A DNA stretch of 47,153 nt from CBDDLD01 sp965230605 (GTDB lineage: Bacteria > Bacteroidota > Bacteroidia > Flavobacteriales > Flavobacteriaceae). The stretch lies in NCBI GenBank assembly GCA_965230605.1, contig CBDDLD010000001.1:1-47153 (forward strand), read 5' to 3'. A program made the position numbers and the translations under genes. Position 1 is the first letter of the stretch. Each line of letters starts with the position of its first letter. Shown in pieces: positions 27,339-35,447 of the stretch. Under the pieces are notes generated by a model. That model had not been told where the DNA came from. It ran no database searches and worked only from the letters and a program-made list of their open reading frames with translations.

Positions 27339-28029
27339 AAGGTGTAGTAGATTTGAGTGATAAGTGTAGGTGTTTTGAGTAACCGTAAGGTGTAGTAGTT
27401 TTGAGTGATAAAAACAGCCAAACCAGCTAATAGGACCGTTATTTGGTTGTTAAGATAATGAATAGAGGTCATGAAAATACTAGGGTGTAGGAAATTTGAG
27501 TAGTTAAGGTGTAGTAGATTTGAGTGATAAGTGTAGGTGTTTTGAGTAACCGTAAGGTGTAGTAGTTTTGAGTGATAAAAACAGTCAAACCAGCTAATAG
27601 GACCGTTATTTGGTTGTTAAGATAATGAATAGAGGTCATGAATAATACTAGGGTGTAGGAGAATTGAGGACCTTAAGGTGTAGTAGATTTGAGTGATAAG
27701 TGTAGGTGTTTTGAGTAACCGTAAGGTGTAGTAGTTTTGAGTGATAAAAACAGCCAAACCAGCTAATAGGACCGTTATTCGGTTGTTAAGATAATGAATA
27801 GAGGTCATGAATAATACTAGGGTGTAGGAGAATTGAGGACCTTAAGGTGTAGTAGATTTGAGTGATAAGTGTAGGTGTTTTGAGTAACCGTAAGGTGTAG
27901 TAGTTTTGAGTGATAAAAACAGCCAAACCAGCTAATAGGACCGTTATTCGGTTGTTAAGATAATGAATAGAGGTCATGAATAATACTAGGGTGTAGGAGA
28001 ATTGAGGACCTTAAGGTGTAGGACATTTG
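27339..28029. repeat. Four tandem 169-bp repeats carrying iterons
   Basis: Units start at 27339, 27506, 27675 and 27844, with lengths 167, 169, 169 and 169 bp; a partial fifth iteron ends at 28029. Each unit holds three or four iterons (GGTGTAG...TTGAGT) plus an iteron-free spacer with accgttattcggt, a short hairpin. Units 3 and 4 are almost identical, so expansion is recent. It begins 2 bp after the rep stop. Open frames inside the spacer are identical by-products of the repeat, not genes. Confidence 0.93.
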
Positions 28030-28033
28030 TATA

Positions 28034-28494
28034 AAAATTAACATTCCGTTGCTCCCTGCCTTCCCCCGCTGGAGGCGAAACCTTTAGTTCTTAATCGTTG
28101 CATTCCTTATGCCCCTGCTTCAGTCAAGTAATCGGATCTAGGAAGCATTAAAGTCAACTAAAAACAAGGTGCTTGCACCTGGTCAATTGTCGCTCCTGAA
28201 AGGGGCTAGAATTTAGTTTTTGGTTGACTGTATGCAGACTAAGATTCGAACTTCGACGCAGAGGAGGTGCATAAGAAATTAAGAACTAAATAAAATACTG
28301 TGCGAAGCACGCCATGAGGGCTGGAAAAAACAACCTATCGAGGTAGGAGATGGGTTGTGTGCGGAACGTAGAATGAGTATGGACATTAAGTGCTTGATAA
28401 AGCGTGATGTACATACTTTTTCGAAGTGGGGAAACAGAAGGAGTTTTTAAGAACTATGGGGTCTTAATCTAATACGGTGCGAAGCACGCCTTTT
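28034..28494. repeat. Large structured repeat R2, copy a (modules A and B)
   Basis: This 461-bp element is repeated almost base for base at 30234-30694 and in shortened form at 31742-32027. Module A (to 28313) folds well: tttagttcttaa (28083-28094) with ttaagaactaaa (28279-28290); cttatgc (28106-28112) with gcataag (28269-28275); tgcttc with gaagca (28116-28147); a 14-bp arm agtcaactaaaaac (28152-28165) with 28216-28229; and two inner hairpins. Module B (28314-28494) contains another hairpin (acaacc/gggttgt). Each module ends in gtgcgaagcacgcc; the outer end then runs into TTTT, as a rightward terminator would. Confidence 0.9.
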
Positions 28495-28507
28495 GAGGGA
28501 TTTTAAG

Positions 28508-28543
28508 GCTTGACAGAGTACTTCAATGTATTCTCTGTCAAGC
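28508..28543. terminator. Long hairpin after the leftward gene at 28561
   Basis: A perfect 11-bp inverted repeat gcttgacagag/ctctgtcaagc has a 14-nt loop. It lies just downstream of the leftward gene. There is no clear T tract on either strand, so it may be a transcript-end stabilising hairpin rather than a classical terminator. Confidence 0.55.
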
Positions 28544-28560
28544 TAGTAGCAGCAAAAACA

Positions 28561-28842
28561 TTAATCAGTTGTTCTTTTTTGGTTTTTCTTTTTGATATTA
28601 TAGGCTGAATTATTTGCATCCATAACCAATTCTAAAACCATTTTTAATTCATCTACTTTCCAAAGTTCAGGTTTATGATAACGATTACGCAAACCTCTAG
28701 TATCTTTATGCCCTAAAAGGTCTGGAACTTTTGCTTCATTAGCAAAACCTCCCTTAATAAGATCCTTCATTTCAGATTTGATATCATCAATGACTTGCTC
28801 GGCAGCCAATAACTTGTTATACATTTCTTCAGCTTTATTCAT
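28561..28842 (-). CDS. Unknown 93-residue charged helical protein
   Basis: The N-terminal 35 residues are predicted helical (MNKAEEMYNKLLAAEQVIDD) and a basic tail (NIKKKNQKRTT) ends the protein. The middle DLLGHKDTRGLRNRYHKPELW is distinctive, but I do not recognise a family. It is the last gene of the leftward module that begins with ssb1. Confidence 0.5.
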   Translation of the reverse strand: MNKAEEMYNKLLAAEQVIDDIKSEMKDLIKGGFANEAKVPDLLGHKDTRGLRNRYHKPELWKVDELKMVLELVMDANNSAYNIKKKNQKRTTD

Positions 28843-28899
28843 ATATCAAATTTAACAAAAAACTGGCCTCTCGACCAGCTTTATAAAACAAACACACTA

Positions 28900-29193
28900 T
28901 CAATTAAACAAATCAGGGTACAATGTACCATGCTCTAAATGAAAGTTCACTTCTTTATACGGAAGATTACATTTAACTACAGACGCACCTTTAAGAATCG
29001 ATCCATTGACACTTATTGTAACTAAATAGGTGTCTTTATGCTTGATTGCTCTTATTTTTAAATCGTCTTGCCTTCTCAATTTCTCGTCAAGCATTTGATA
29101 AATGGCATATGACAACCTAAAAACACCTTTTTGCTGAACATAACAAGCAGAAGAAAAATTAATTCTGGATATATTATTATTTATTTGAAGCAT
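28900..29193 (-). CDS. Unknown 97-residue protein in the ssb1 module
   Basis: A small beta-rich soluble protein with no signal sequence. It starts 4 bp downstream of the DUF6876-like gene stop and was probably translated from the same message. No family is recognised. Confidence 0.5.
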   Translation of the reverse strand: MLQINNNISRINFSSACYVQQKGVFRLSYAIYQMLDEKLRRQDDLKIRAIKHKDTYLVTISVNGSILKGASVVKCNLPYKEVNFHLEHGTLYPDLFN

Positions 29194-29197
29194 GACA

Positions 29198-29608
29198 TTA
29201 ACATTTAGTTTTGAATTGTTTAATTTCCATAAGTGATTTGGTGTGCTCGTATTCGGTTGGTAGTATTAAAAAACTACCCACTAGCCATAAGGAAACACAA
29301 AAAGGAAAACTAACATCCTTGATAGGTTCATAATACATAAGATTACCATTTTGATCAGTACATTTCAAACAACCTGTTTTATCCGTCTTCACAATCAATT
29401 CCCAAATATTAATTACTTGTTGTTTATTCCTGGACACAAAATCAAGATGTTGTTTTAATATCTTATCTATCATCCAGTAAGACTTTCCAACATCAGCGAT
29501 ATGATGTGCGCCTTCAGAAAATTTAAACTCCAAACCTCCATAGGTATATGGGACAAATATTTCAGAACCTGTAAATTGATTCAAATCTTTTAAAGTTCTA
29601 TCTTCCAT
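29198..29608 (-). CDS. DUF6876-like protein
   Basis: The 136-residue sequence fits my recollection of DUF6876: FTGSEIF at the start, SEGAHHIADVGKSYWMIDKI, then QQVINIWELIVKTDKTGCLKCTDQNGN, DVSFPFCVSLWL and a final LILPTEY. The family is common on plasmids and phages, with unknown function. It is the second gene of the ssb1 module. A diverged relative occupies the same place in the ssb2 module (30754-31152). Confidence 0.65.
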   Translation of the reverse strand: MEDRTLKDLNQFTGSEIFVPYTYGGLEFKFSEGAHHIADVGKSYWMIDKILKQHLDFVSRNKQQVINIWELIVKTDKTGCLKCTDQNGNLMYYEPIKDVSFPFCVSLWLVGSFLILPTEYEHTKSLMEIKQFKTKC

Positions 29609-29692
29609 AATATTTTGATAATTATTTTACTATTGATTTCAGAATATGCATGTTTAAGTAGGAGGGGGACCGCCATCCCCCACTTACAGATC

Positions 29693-30076
29693 TTAAGCTT
29701 GTTGTTCTTCTACTTGTTGGATAGCCTCATTTTGAGCTTCAGACTTCTTTTTAGTTAAAAAGATCTCATTAACACGTAAAAAATTTCTAGTAATTTTGTT
29801 CCCATCCTTTTCATAAGTAGAGGTTTTCATTCTACCACCGATCATAATTTCATTGCCTTTTAGAAGAAACGATCTAGTATGTTCTGAAGGATTCCATAAC
29901 TCACAGTAAAAGAAATCTGTATCATCTTCCCATTCCCCTTTATCATTCTTAAAAGGGTCACTGACAGCGATTGAAAATTTAACTACTGTACTTTTTTCAC
30001 TAACTGTTTTGAATTCAGGATCATTAGAGACTCTACCGATTGCGTTGTAACTGTTTCTTAAATTTGTAACTTTCAT
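29693..30076 (-). CDS. ssb: Single-stranded DNA-binding protein, copy 1
   Basis: The 127-residue OB-fold protein (NAIGRVSNDPEFKTV, VVKFSIAVSD, DFFYCELWN, RSFLLKGNEIMIGGRMKTSTYEKDG) has a short tail ending VEEQQA. The acidic DDIPF-type tip that recruits partner proteins is missing. The identical protein is encoded at 31201-31584. Plasmid SSBs protect single strands during conjugation and replication. It is the first gene of a leftward module with a parS site about 125 bp upstream of the start codon. Confidence 0.92.
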   Translation of the reverse strand: MKVTNLRNSYNAIGRVSNDPEFKTVSEKSTVVKFSIAVSDPFKNDKGEWEDDTDFFYCELWNPSEHTRSFLLKGNEIMIGGRMKTSTYEKDGNKITRNFLRVNEIFLTKKKSEAQNEAIQQVEEQQA

Positions 30077-30200
30077 AATTGTTTGATTTAAAGCGTTTTG
30101 TTATTGTTTGATTACATAGTAAATATACGAATAAAGGCTGGAAAATACAAATTAAATACCATAATAAATACATTTAATTTACCATTATAAATACACTTTA

Positions 30201-30216
30201 TGTTCCACGTGGAACA
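30201..30216. promoter_or_regulatory. Perfect parS site, copy 1
   Basis: TGTTCCACGTGGAACA is a perfect 16-bp palindrome identical to the conserved bacterial chromosomal parS consensus bound by ParB/Spo0J. It lies between ssb1 and structured repeat R2b. No Spo0J-type ParB is encoded in the window, so the host ParB may bind it. Confidence 0.85.
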
Positions 30217-30233
30217 CATTATAAGTACCGATC

Positions 30234-30694
30234 AAAATTAACATTCCGTTGCTCCCTGCCTTCCCCCGCTGGAGGCGAAACCTTTAGTTCTTAATCGTTG
30301 CATTCCTTATGCCCCTGCTTCAGTCAAGTAATCGGATCTAGGAAGCATTAAAGTCAACTAAAAACAAGGTGCTTGCACCTGGTCAATTGTCGCTCCTGAA
30401 AGGGGCTAGAATTTAGTTTTTGGTTGACTGTATGCAGACTAAGATTCGAACTTCGACGCAGAGGAGGTGCATAAGAAATTAAGAACTAAATAAAATACTG
30501 TGCGAAGCACGCCATGAGGGCTGGAAAAAACAACCTATCGAGGTAGGAGATGGGTTGTGTGCGGAACGTAGAATGAGTATGGACATTAAGTGCTTGATAA
30601 AGCGTGATGTACATACTTTTTCGAAGTGGGGAAACAGAAGGAGTTTTTAAGAACTATGGGGTCTTAATCTAATACGGTGCGAAGCACGCCTTTT
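30234..30694. repeat. Large structured repeat R2, copy b (modules A and B)
   Basis: This is a full-length copy, essentially identical to 28034-28494, including both gtgcgaagcacgcc ends. It separates the ssb1 module from the ssb2 module and starts 17 bp after a parS site. With the ssb1 promoter region it makes up the gene-free stretch 30077-30753. Confidence 0.93.
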
Positions 30695-30753
30695 CCAAAA
30701 ATTATGACCTTGAATATAAATCCAAGGCCTTACATTGACTGGCTCGACTTACA

Positions 30754-31152
30754 TTAGTCACTGCAATTATTAATCAACATGGGGGGATCTTCTGAAGTGA
30801 GCAAAAAATTAGTTCCATCAAAACAGAGTCTTAAACAAGATGCATTAATAGCTGTTTTCTGCATATAATCCATCTTCATAAGCTCACCATTAGAGTTGTG
30901 ACAGGTCAATAAAGCATCTCGTTTAACTTGGTTTTTCTTAAAAGTCCAATATTGAATCTGCTCACTGGCCAGCCAATCATTTTGAAGTGAAATTATATTA
31001 TCTATTAAAGAAAAAGCATCACTATCAGCTAAAAGAGACACTACAGATCTGGACAATTTAATTTCTCGCCCTGAAGGTTTATGAATAATTACACGACCTA
31101 ATGGCAAATAATTATTGACAATATTTTTTAAGTTACTAAACATAATATGCAT
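30754..31152 (-). CDS. Diverged DUF6876-like protein
   Basis: A 132-residue soluble protein; MFSNLKN at 31143 is an alternative start. The order of motifs (ADSDAFSLIDNIISLQ, IQYWTFKK, DALLTCHNSNGEL, CLRLCFDGTNFLLTSED) parallels the DUF6876-like protein at 29198, although identity is low. It follows ssb2 in the leftward module, the same position as its relative behind ssb1. The function is unknown. Confidence 0.5.
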   Translation of the reverse strand: MHIMFSNLKNIVNNYLPLGRVIIHKPSGREIKLSRSVVSLLADSDAFSLIDNIISLQNDWLASEQIQYWTFKKNQVKRDALLTCHNSNGELMKMDYMQKTAINASCLRLCFDGTNFLLTSEDPPMLINNCSD

Positions 31153-31200
31153 GATTAAAAGTGAAAAAAAGGAGAGACCGCCATCTCTCCATAATTAAAC

Positions 31201-31584
31201 TTAAGCTTGTTGTTCTTCTACTTGTTGGATAGCCTCATTTTGAGCTTCGGACTTCTTTTTAGTTAAAAAGATCTCATTAACTCGTAAAAAGTTTCTAGTA
31301 ATTTTGTTCCCATCTTTTTCATAAGTAGAGGTTTTCATTCTACCACCGATCATAATTTCATTGCCTTTTAGAAGAAACGATCTAGTATGTTCTGAAGGAT
31401 TCCATAGCTCACAGTAAAAGAAATCTGTATCATCTTCCCATTCCCCTTTATCATTCTTAAAAGGGTCACTGACAGCGATTGAAAATTTAACTACTGTACT
31501 TTTTTCACTAACTGTTTTGAATTCAGGATCATTAGAGACTCTACCGATTGCGTTGTAACTGTTTCTTAAATTTGTAACTTTCAT
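31201..31584 (-). CDS. ssb: Single-stranded DNA-binding protein, copy 2
   Basis: The protein is identical to copy 1 over all 127 residues; I count about five nucleotide differences, all silent. The duplicated block covers ssb, its upstream region with parS, and repeat R2 with a period of about 1.5 kb. Like copy 1 it lacks the acidic C-terminal tip. Silent-only change suggests both copies are kept under selection, or recent gene conversion. Confidence 0.92.
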   Translation of the reverse strand: MKVTNLRNSYNAIGRVSNDPEFKTVSEKSTVVKFSIAVSDPFKNDKGEWEDDTDFFYCELWNPSEHTRSFLLKGNEIMIGGRMKTSTYEKDGNKITRNFLRVNEIFLTKKKSEAQNEAIQQVEEQQA

Positions 31585-31708
31585 AATTATTTGATTTAAA
31601 GTGTTTTGTTATTGTTTGATTACATAGTAAATATACGAATAAAGGCTGGAAAATACAAATTAAATACCATAATAAATACATTTAATTTACCATTATAAAT
31701 ACACTTTA

Positions 31709-31724
31709 TGTTCCACGTGGAACA
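31709..31724. promoter_or_regulatory. Perfect parS site, copy 2
   Basis: The second TGTTCCACGTGGAACA lies in the duplicated region upstream of ssb2, 17 bp before R2c, in exactly the same context as copy 1. Confidence 0.85.
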
Positions 31725-31741
31725 CATTATAAGTACCGATC

Positions 31742-32027
31742 AAAATTAACATTCCGTTGCTCCCTGCCTTCCCCCGCTGGAGGCGAAACCTTTAGTTCTT
31801 AATCGTTGCATTCCTTATGCCCCTGCTTCAGTCAAGTAATCGGATCTAGGAAGCATTAAAGTCAACTAAAAACAAGGTGCTTGCACCTGGTCAATTGTCG
31901 CTCCTGAAAGGGGCTAGAATTTAGTTTTTGGTTGACTGTATGCAGACTAAGATTCGAACTTCGACGCAGAGGAGGTGCATAAGAAATTAAGAACTAAATA
32001 AAATACTGTGCGAAGCACGCCTTTTTT
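31742..32027. repeat. Structured repeat R2, copy c (module A only)
   Basis: Module A is identical to the other copies, but the element stops at the first gtgcgaagcacgcc and continues with TTTTTT. Compared with copies a and b it looks like a precise loss of module B by recombination between the two 14-bp tails, or conversely a copy that never gained B. All stems of module A are intact. The T tract makes the tail look like a rightward terminator. Confidence 0.92.
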
Positions 32028-32104
32028 AATTGTTTTAAAAAAAACTTCATACCAATGTAACAATTAATAACTTCATACATATACTTAATATGTAACTAGT
32101 ATCA

Positions 32105-32234
32105 ATCACTTCATACCTGGTTGATGCGTAAAAAGAGAACACCAGACGGGTGATCTCGAATGAGCAAGTAAGATTTTCATATATAACAGCTCATTTAGAT
32201 AGGCAGTCACTACCCCCGACTGCCTATTTCTTTT
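32105..32234 (+). ncRNA. Possible small RNA ending in a strong terminator
   Basis: Three successive hairpins lie here without an ORF: cacc/ggtg (32140-32152), atgagc/gctcat (32160-32194) and a terminator ataggcagtc/gactgcctat (32199-32227) followed by ttctttt. Three copies of acttcatac occur just upstream, near 32047, 32071 and 32108. No promoter is certain. From 32235 to 32471 I see nothing recognisable. The terminator could instead belong to an upstream transcript from R2c. Confidence 0.4.
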
Positions 32235-32471
32235 AAGCTCCACAAAAACAAATCACCCATCAGTAACTAAAGGGGAAACAGCTTCAGGTAATAGGGCAAG
32301 GGATTGCAGCTTTGTTTGAGCTCATCTTTGATAGCGAGTGCGTAAAGCCCGTTCTGCAAGATGCCCCCAAATAAGAAGTAAAAAAATGGGAGAGCAAAAA
32401 TCACCCCCCCAAGAACTTGAATAAGATTTACAAAAAAGAATATTCCAATTTATCAAAAACTAAAAACGCCC

Positions 32472-33194
32472 CTAATTATTAGTTGGCGTATTCGGTACTT
32501 GCCTACGTTTAGTAAAAGAATATCCAATTTGCAAAGACAGCCAAGGACTATATTTATATTGCCAATCTTCAACACCTTCAAAAAGATCAATACCAGATAT
32601 TAAACCAGCTTCAAATCTAGGCCCAAATTGGCTTACAAAACCAACACCACCAGTAAACCCAAGTTTAGTTTCAGGCACTTCGGCATTGGCATCATTAAGA
32701 GAAACGAAAGTAAAACCAGCGTGAACAAGAGGCATAAAATTAGATTTACCTAAATAGAATCCCAAAAAACCACCAAGCTCACCACCAGCGGTAATGGAAA
32801 CAGGATCAAAACGAAGTTTAAAAGGCACTACCAACGTACCAAAGTCAACTCGAACACCAGCTTTACGGAAATAAGTCTCAATTACGTCTTTAGAAATACA
32901 ATAATAGTGATTACGCATTTTAGCGAATTCAAAACCAGGATAATCGTCAGGATCATCGACATTATTATTAGTTAATACGACCTCATAAGTATTGTCATCA
33001 ATGACAGAGACAATTTTAAAAGAAGCATATTCACCTGCTGCGTAACCTTTATCGCCACACTTACCCGCATCGAAAGTAAAGAACACATCTTTGCGAGGCA
33101 CATCATATTTATGAACGTACTTGTCATCAACTTTCTGGGCGAAGCCAAAAGAGATAAAAAGCGAGAATAAAATAGTAAGAGTAAATTTTTTCAT
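32472..33194 (-). CDS. Secreted outer-membrane barrel-like protein
   Basis: The signal peptide ends near SFGFAQ. Residues 20-110 form an N-terminal domain with a conserved-looking two-cysteine part (GKCGDKGYAAGEYASFKIVSV, NHYYCISKDVIETYF), and residues 115-230 are amphipathic strands (ITAGGELGGFLGFYLG, GFTGGVGFVSQFGPRFEAGL, PWLSLQIGYSFTKRR) as in small OMP barrels. It stands alone on the leftward strand. The role is unknown; it may be a surface or entry-exclusion protein. Confidence 0.65.
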   Translation of the reverse strand: MKKFTLTILFSLFISFGFAQKVDDKYVHKYDVPRKDVFFTFDAGKCGDKGYAAGEYASFKIVSVIDDNTYEVVLTNNNVDDPDDYPGFEFAKMRNHYYCISKDVIETYFRKAGVRVDFGTLVVPFKLRFDPVSITAGGELGGFLGFYLGKSNFMPLVHAGFTFVSLNDANAEVPETKLGFTGGVGFVSQFGPRFEAGLISGIDLFEGVEDWQYKYSPWLSLQIGYSFTKRRQVPNTPTNN

Positions 33195-33380
33195 GTACTA
33201 AAAGTTTGAATATTAAGTCATTTAAAAGAATGAACAAACATAAAGAAATTAATAACTACCCACAATATGGAATATAAATAAAGACCGAAAACAAGTTGGA
33301 CCGACAGGGAGGGAGCAGAAATTGAGGTTGCCCTTGTGACATCACTCATGACTGCTGAAATAAAAAAAACACATTTATAA

Positions 33381-33406
33381 TGTATAAATTGTACAATATG
33401 TGTACA
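33381..33406. promoter_or_regulatory. TGTACA operator of the higBA operon
   Basis: Two TGTACA palindromes (33390-33395 and 33401-33406) and a related TGTATA (33381-33386) lie directly upstream of higB at 9-11-bp spacing. This fits autoregulation by the HigA antitoxin. Confidence 0.5.
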
Positions 33407-33414
33407 TTTATACA

Positions 33415-33708
33415 GTGAGAGTTGTTAGCAAGAAGAAAATAGTTGATTATTACACCAAAAATGCTGGAAGTAAAACAGCTTTAGAGGAGTGGTATTATAA
33501 AGTATCTAAAGTTAATTGGGATAATTTAAACGAATTGAAAGAATCGTTTCCATCAGCAGATTATGTAGGTAATAACAGGATTGTATTTAACATAAAAGGT
33601 AATGACTACAGACTTGTAGCTATAATTATCCATGTATCGCATAAAGTTTACGTTAGATGGATAGGAACACATGCGGAATACGACAAGATTGACTTGAAAA
33701 ATATTTAG
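33415..33708 (+). CDS. higB: HigB-type mRNA interferase toxin
   Basis: I chose GTG at 33415, which gives the usual family start MRVVSKKKI; a GTG 15 bp upstream is possible. The 97-residue protein shows AGSKTALEEWYYKVSKVNW, LKESFPSADYVGNNRIVFNIKGNDYRLV and the C-terminal VYVRWIGTHAEYDKID, a clear HigB (RelE fold) signature. The enzyme cleaves mRNA on the ribosome. The antitoxin gene follows 2 bp later. The pair should stabilise the plasmid by post-segregational killing. Confidence 0.92.
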   Translation: MRVVSKKKIVDYYTKNAGSKTALEEWYYKVSKVNWDNLNELKESFPSADYVGNNRIVFNIKGNDYRLVAIIIHVSHKVYVRWIGTHAEYDKIDLKNI

Positions 33709-33710
33709 TT

Positions 33711-34073
33711 ATGAAATCAATAAACTCAAAGAAAGACTATGAATTAGCTCTACTAAAGATAGATGAGTTAATGATTAAGGTTGGAAAAGATCTAAATTAT
33801 GAAAATCCAGATTTTGTAATGATGGATCGATTGTCTGAATTAGTAGCAGATTATGAGGATAAATATTACAACATTGAAAAGCCTTCATTAATAAATGTAA
33901 TTAAGTTGAAAATGTATGAAATGGGTCTTAATCAGAATAAACTAGCTGAAATACTTGGTGTCCCTCACCCAAGGATTAGTGAGTACTTAAATGGTAAGAG
34001 AGAAATTACATTTGATGTTGCTAAAAAACTGCATCAACACATGAAAATTGATGGTGACATCATATTACAATAA
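33711..34073 (+). CDS. higA: HigA-type antitoxin with C-terminal HTH
   Basis: Residues 1-60 are helical, and residues 62-115 form an XRE-type helix-turn-helix (LKMYEMGLNQNKLAEILGVPHPRISEYLNGKREI). This matches HigA proteins that neutralise HigB and repress the operon. Toxin-first order is typical of higBA. Confidence 0.92.
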   Translation: MKSINSKKDYELALLKIDELMIKVGKDLNYENPDFVMMDRLSELVADYEDKYYNIEKPSLINVIKLKMYEMGLNQNKLAEILGVPHPRISEYLNGKREITFDVAKKLHQHMKIDGDIILQ

Positions 34074-34082
34074 AAAAAAATC

Positions 34083-34376
34083 ATGTACAACACACTTATA
34101 TGGACATCAATATTCATCTGTACAGTAATAGGGATACTTGTAGTGATGAAAGATTATCGCAAAAAGAAAATATCACGATACCCTGTTGCATTGATCGGAT
34201 ATGGAATATCAGCGTTTATTCTATTGGACGCAATCGAAGGAATAGGAAGCAGCACAAAGTATGATCAAGATCTCACAGAATTATCAAGCTTTATACTACT
34301 CACAATTGCAGTTGTAATATTAATTGCAACAGGAAGAAAGTATCTAAGTAAAAAGAAAACAAATATTATAAAATGA
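34083..34376 (+). CDS. Small protein with three transmembrane helices
   Basis: A 97-residue protein with hydrophobic segments at residues 4-22, 34-52 and 69-86 and basic loops (KDYRKKKISRYP; GRKYLSKKKTN). Its topology and the segment YPVALIGYGISAFILLDAI resemble the 129-residue protein at 45007 (FPLSLITTGIAILIAKYDLL), so the two may be distant relatives. It is translationally coupled to the next gene (ATGA overlap). Confidence 0.55.
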   Translation: MYNTLIWTSIFICTVIGILVVMKDYRKKKISRYPVALIGYGISAFILLDAIEGIGSSTKYDQDLTELSSFILLTIAVVILIATGRKYLSKKKTNIIK

Positions 34377-34624
34377 CCAAAAATAATAAGATAGTAGATA
34401 TTGACAACGAAGTTGTACGTATGACAATAGCTGGACTGAACGAGGGTTACGCTTATAAGAATGCTAGTAATGACCTTGTCAATTTAATTGAATTGCTGAA
34501 TAAACAAAATAGAATATTGGATATTGATGGTGAAATATGCAAGTTTAAGGAGGGGGTTAAGGATAAATTCAGTTTTGATGAAATTAAGGAAGCAATGATA
34601 AGTGAATTAATTAAGAACGTTTAA
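34373..34624 (+). CDS. Unknown 83-residue acidic protein
   Basis: A small soluble protein, coupled to the membrane protein upstream by a 4-bp overlap. The pattern DIDNEVVRMTIAGLNEGYAYKNASNDLVNLIELL suggests a helical fold. It may be a cytoplasmic partner of the membrane protein. No family is recognised. Confidence 0.5.
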   Translation: MTKNNKIVDIDNEVVRMTIAGLNEGYAYKNASNDLVNLIELLNKQNRILDIDGEICKFKEGVKDKFSFDEIKEAMISELIKNV

Positions 34625-34723
34625 AAATGGGCGACCCCATCAGTAAGCTTAGTCGAAAGAAATAGCAATTCTTCAGCTATATAAAATTATGAAGATAAAT
34701 TTTTATAAAACCAGGTTAGAACA

Positions 34724-35443
34724 ATGAATAAGATATTTGCAACAATGTTGGTCTCCATCATATTTTATGGATGTGGGAGTAATTATGAAAGTACAGATAA
34801 AAAAGAACCAACAGAACAAAATATTGAGACACCAAAAGCAAGAAAAATACCTAATCTTACAGGGATAAAGGGTATTGTTGTAATAGAAAAATATGCTACT
34901 TATTACCACGGATCAAAAAGAGTAATCGGTAGTGTAATTCCTTCAACACCTTGGTATTTTCATCCAAAAAAAGAGATAGGCCCAAACAATTATGGTGAAG
35001 ATGAAAGCAAGAGGGTTTACCACAAGTCCAAAGCATTAATAATAGGGCAAGAACTAAAAGAAAAGTACTCTCGGGTGAGTTCAGACTCAATAATGGGTGA
35101 TGTATTGGTCAAAATAGAAGAGGACACCTTTAGAATAGACATTGAGAACATCATATTGACAGAGTTAGATGAAAAGGGAATCATCAGTACGGATTTAGAT
35201 TACGGTAATTACTTGGGTGTATTTAACGGCAAAGCTAGACCCGTAAATACATCGAACGAATATGCAGACATAGAATTAGGTGACACTGTATTAATTAATG
35301 ATATCAATGCTTACAAACCAACTGGATCTAAAATACCAGAAAAATACAAATACAAAGGAGAGCTTCTTTATAATACAGAGAAACATGGATTAATTAGAAT
35401 TGAAGCATACTTTGTACCAGAGTCAATTGAATTAATTTACTAA
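34724..35443 (+). CDS. Lipoprotein of unknown function
   Basis: The signal sequence ends with IIFYGC (lipobox Cys17) followed by an acidic linker. Residues 45-239 are a beta-rich domain (GIKGIVVIEKYATYYHGSKRVIG, DVLVKIEEDTFRIDIENII) with no recognised match. It sits 4 bp before a DWYG-family gene. A second lipoprotein lies among the DWYG-family genes at 43.9 kb. Confidence 0.6.
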   Translation: MNKIFATMLVSIIFYGCGSNYESTDKKEPTEQNIETPKARKIPNLTGIKGIVVIEKYATYYHGSKRVIGSVIPSTPWYFHPKKEIGPNNYGEDESKRVYHKSKALIIGQELKEKYSRVSSDSIMGDVLVKIEEDTFRIDIENIILTELDEKGIISTDLDYGNYLGVFNGKARPVNTSNEYADIELGDTVLINDINAYKPTGSKIPEKYKYKGELLYNTEKHGLIRIEAYFVPESIELIY

Positions 35444-35447
35444 AGGA

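Noticed and set aside
27617..27977. Two identical 63-residue leftward ORFs
   Set aside because: They lie inside the tandem 169-bp iteron units and are identical only because the units are repeats.
26152..28029. CRISPR array
   Set aside because: The repeats are short iterons with conserved spacing and repeated spacers, and no cas genes are present.
28034..28494. tRNA or tmRNA gene in R2 (gattcgaa looks like a T-arm)
   Set aside because: No acceptor stem or anticodon arm can be paired around it, and the surrounding stems form a different structure.
28034..32027. R2 as an insertion sequence or group II intron
   Set aside because: There is no ORF for a transposase or reverse transcriptase, no flanking target duplication that I can see, and no recognisable intron domain V.
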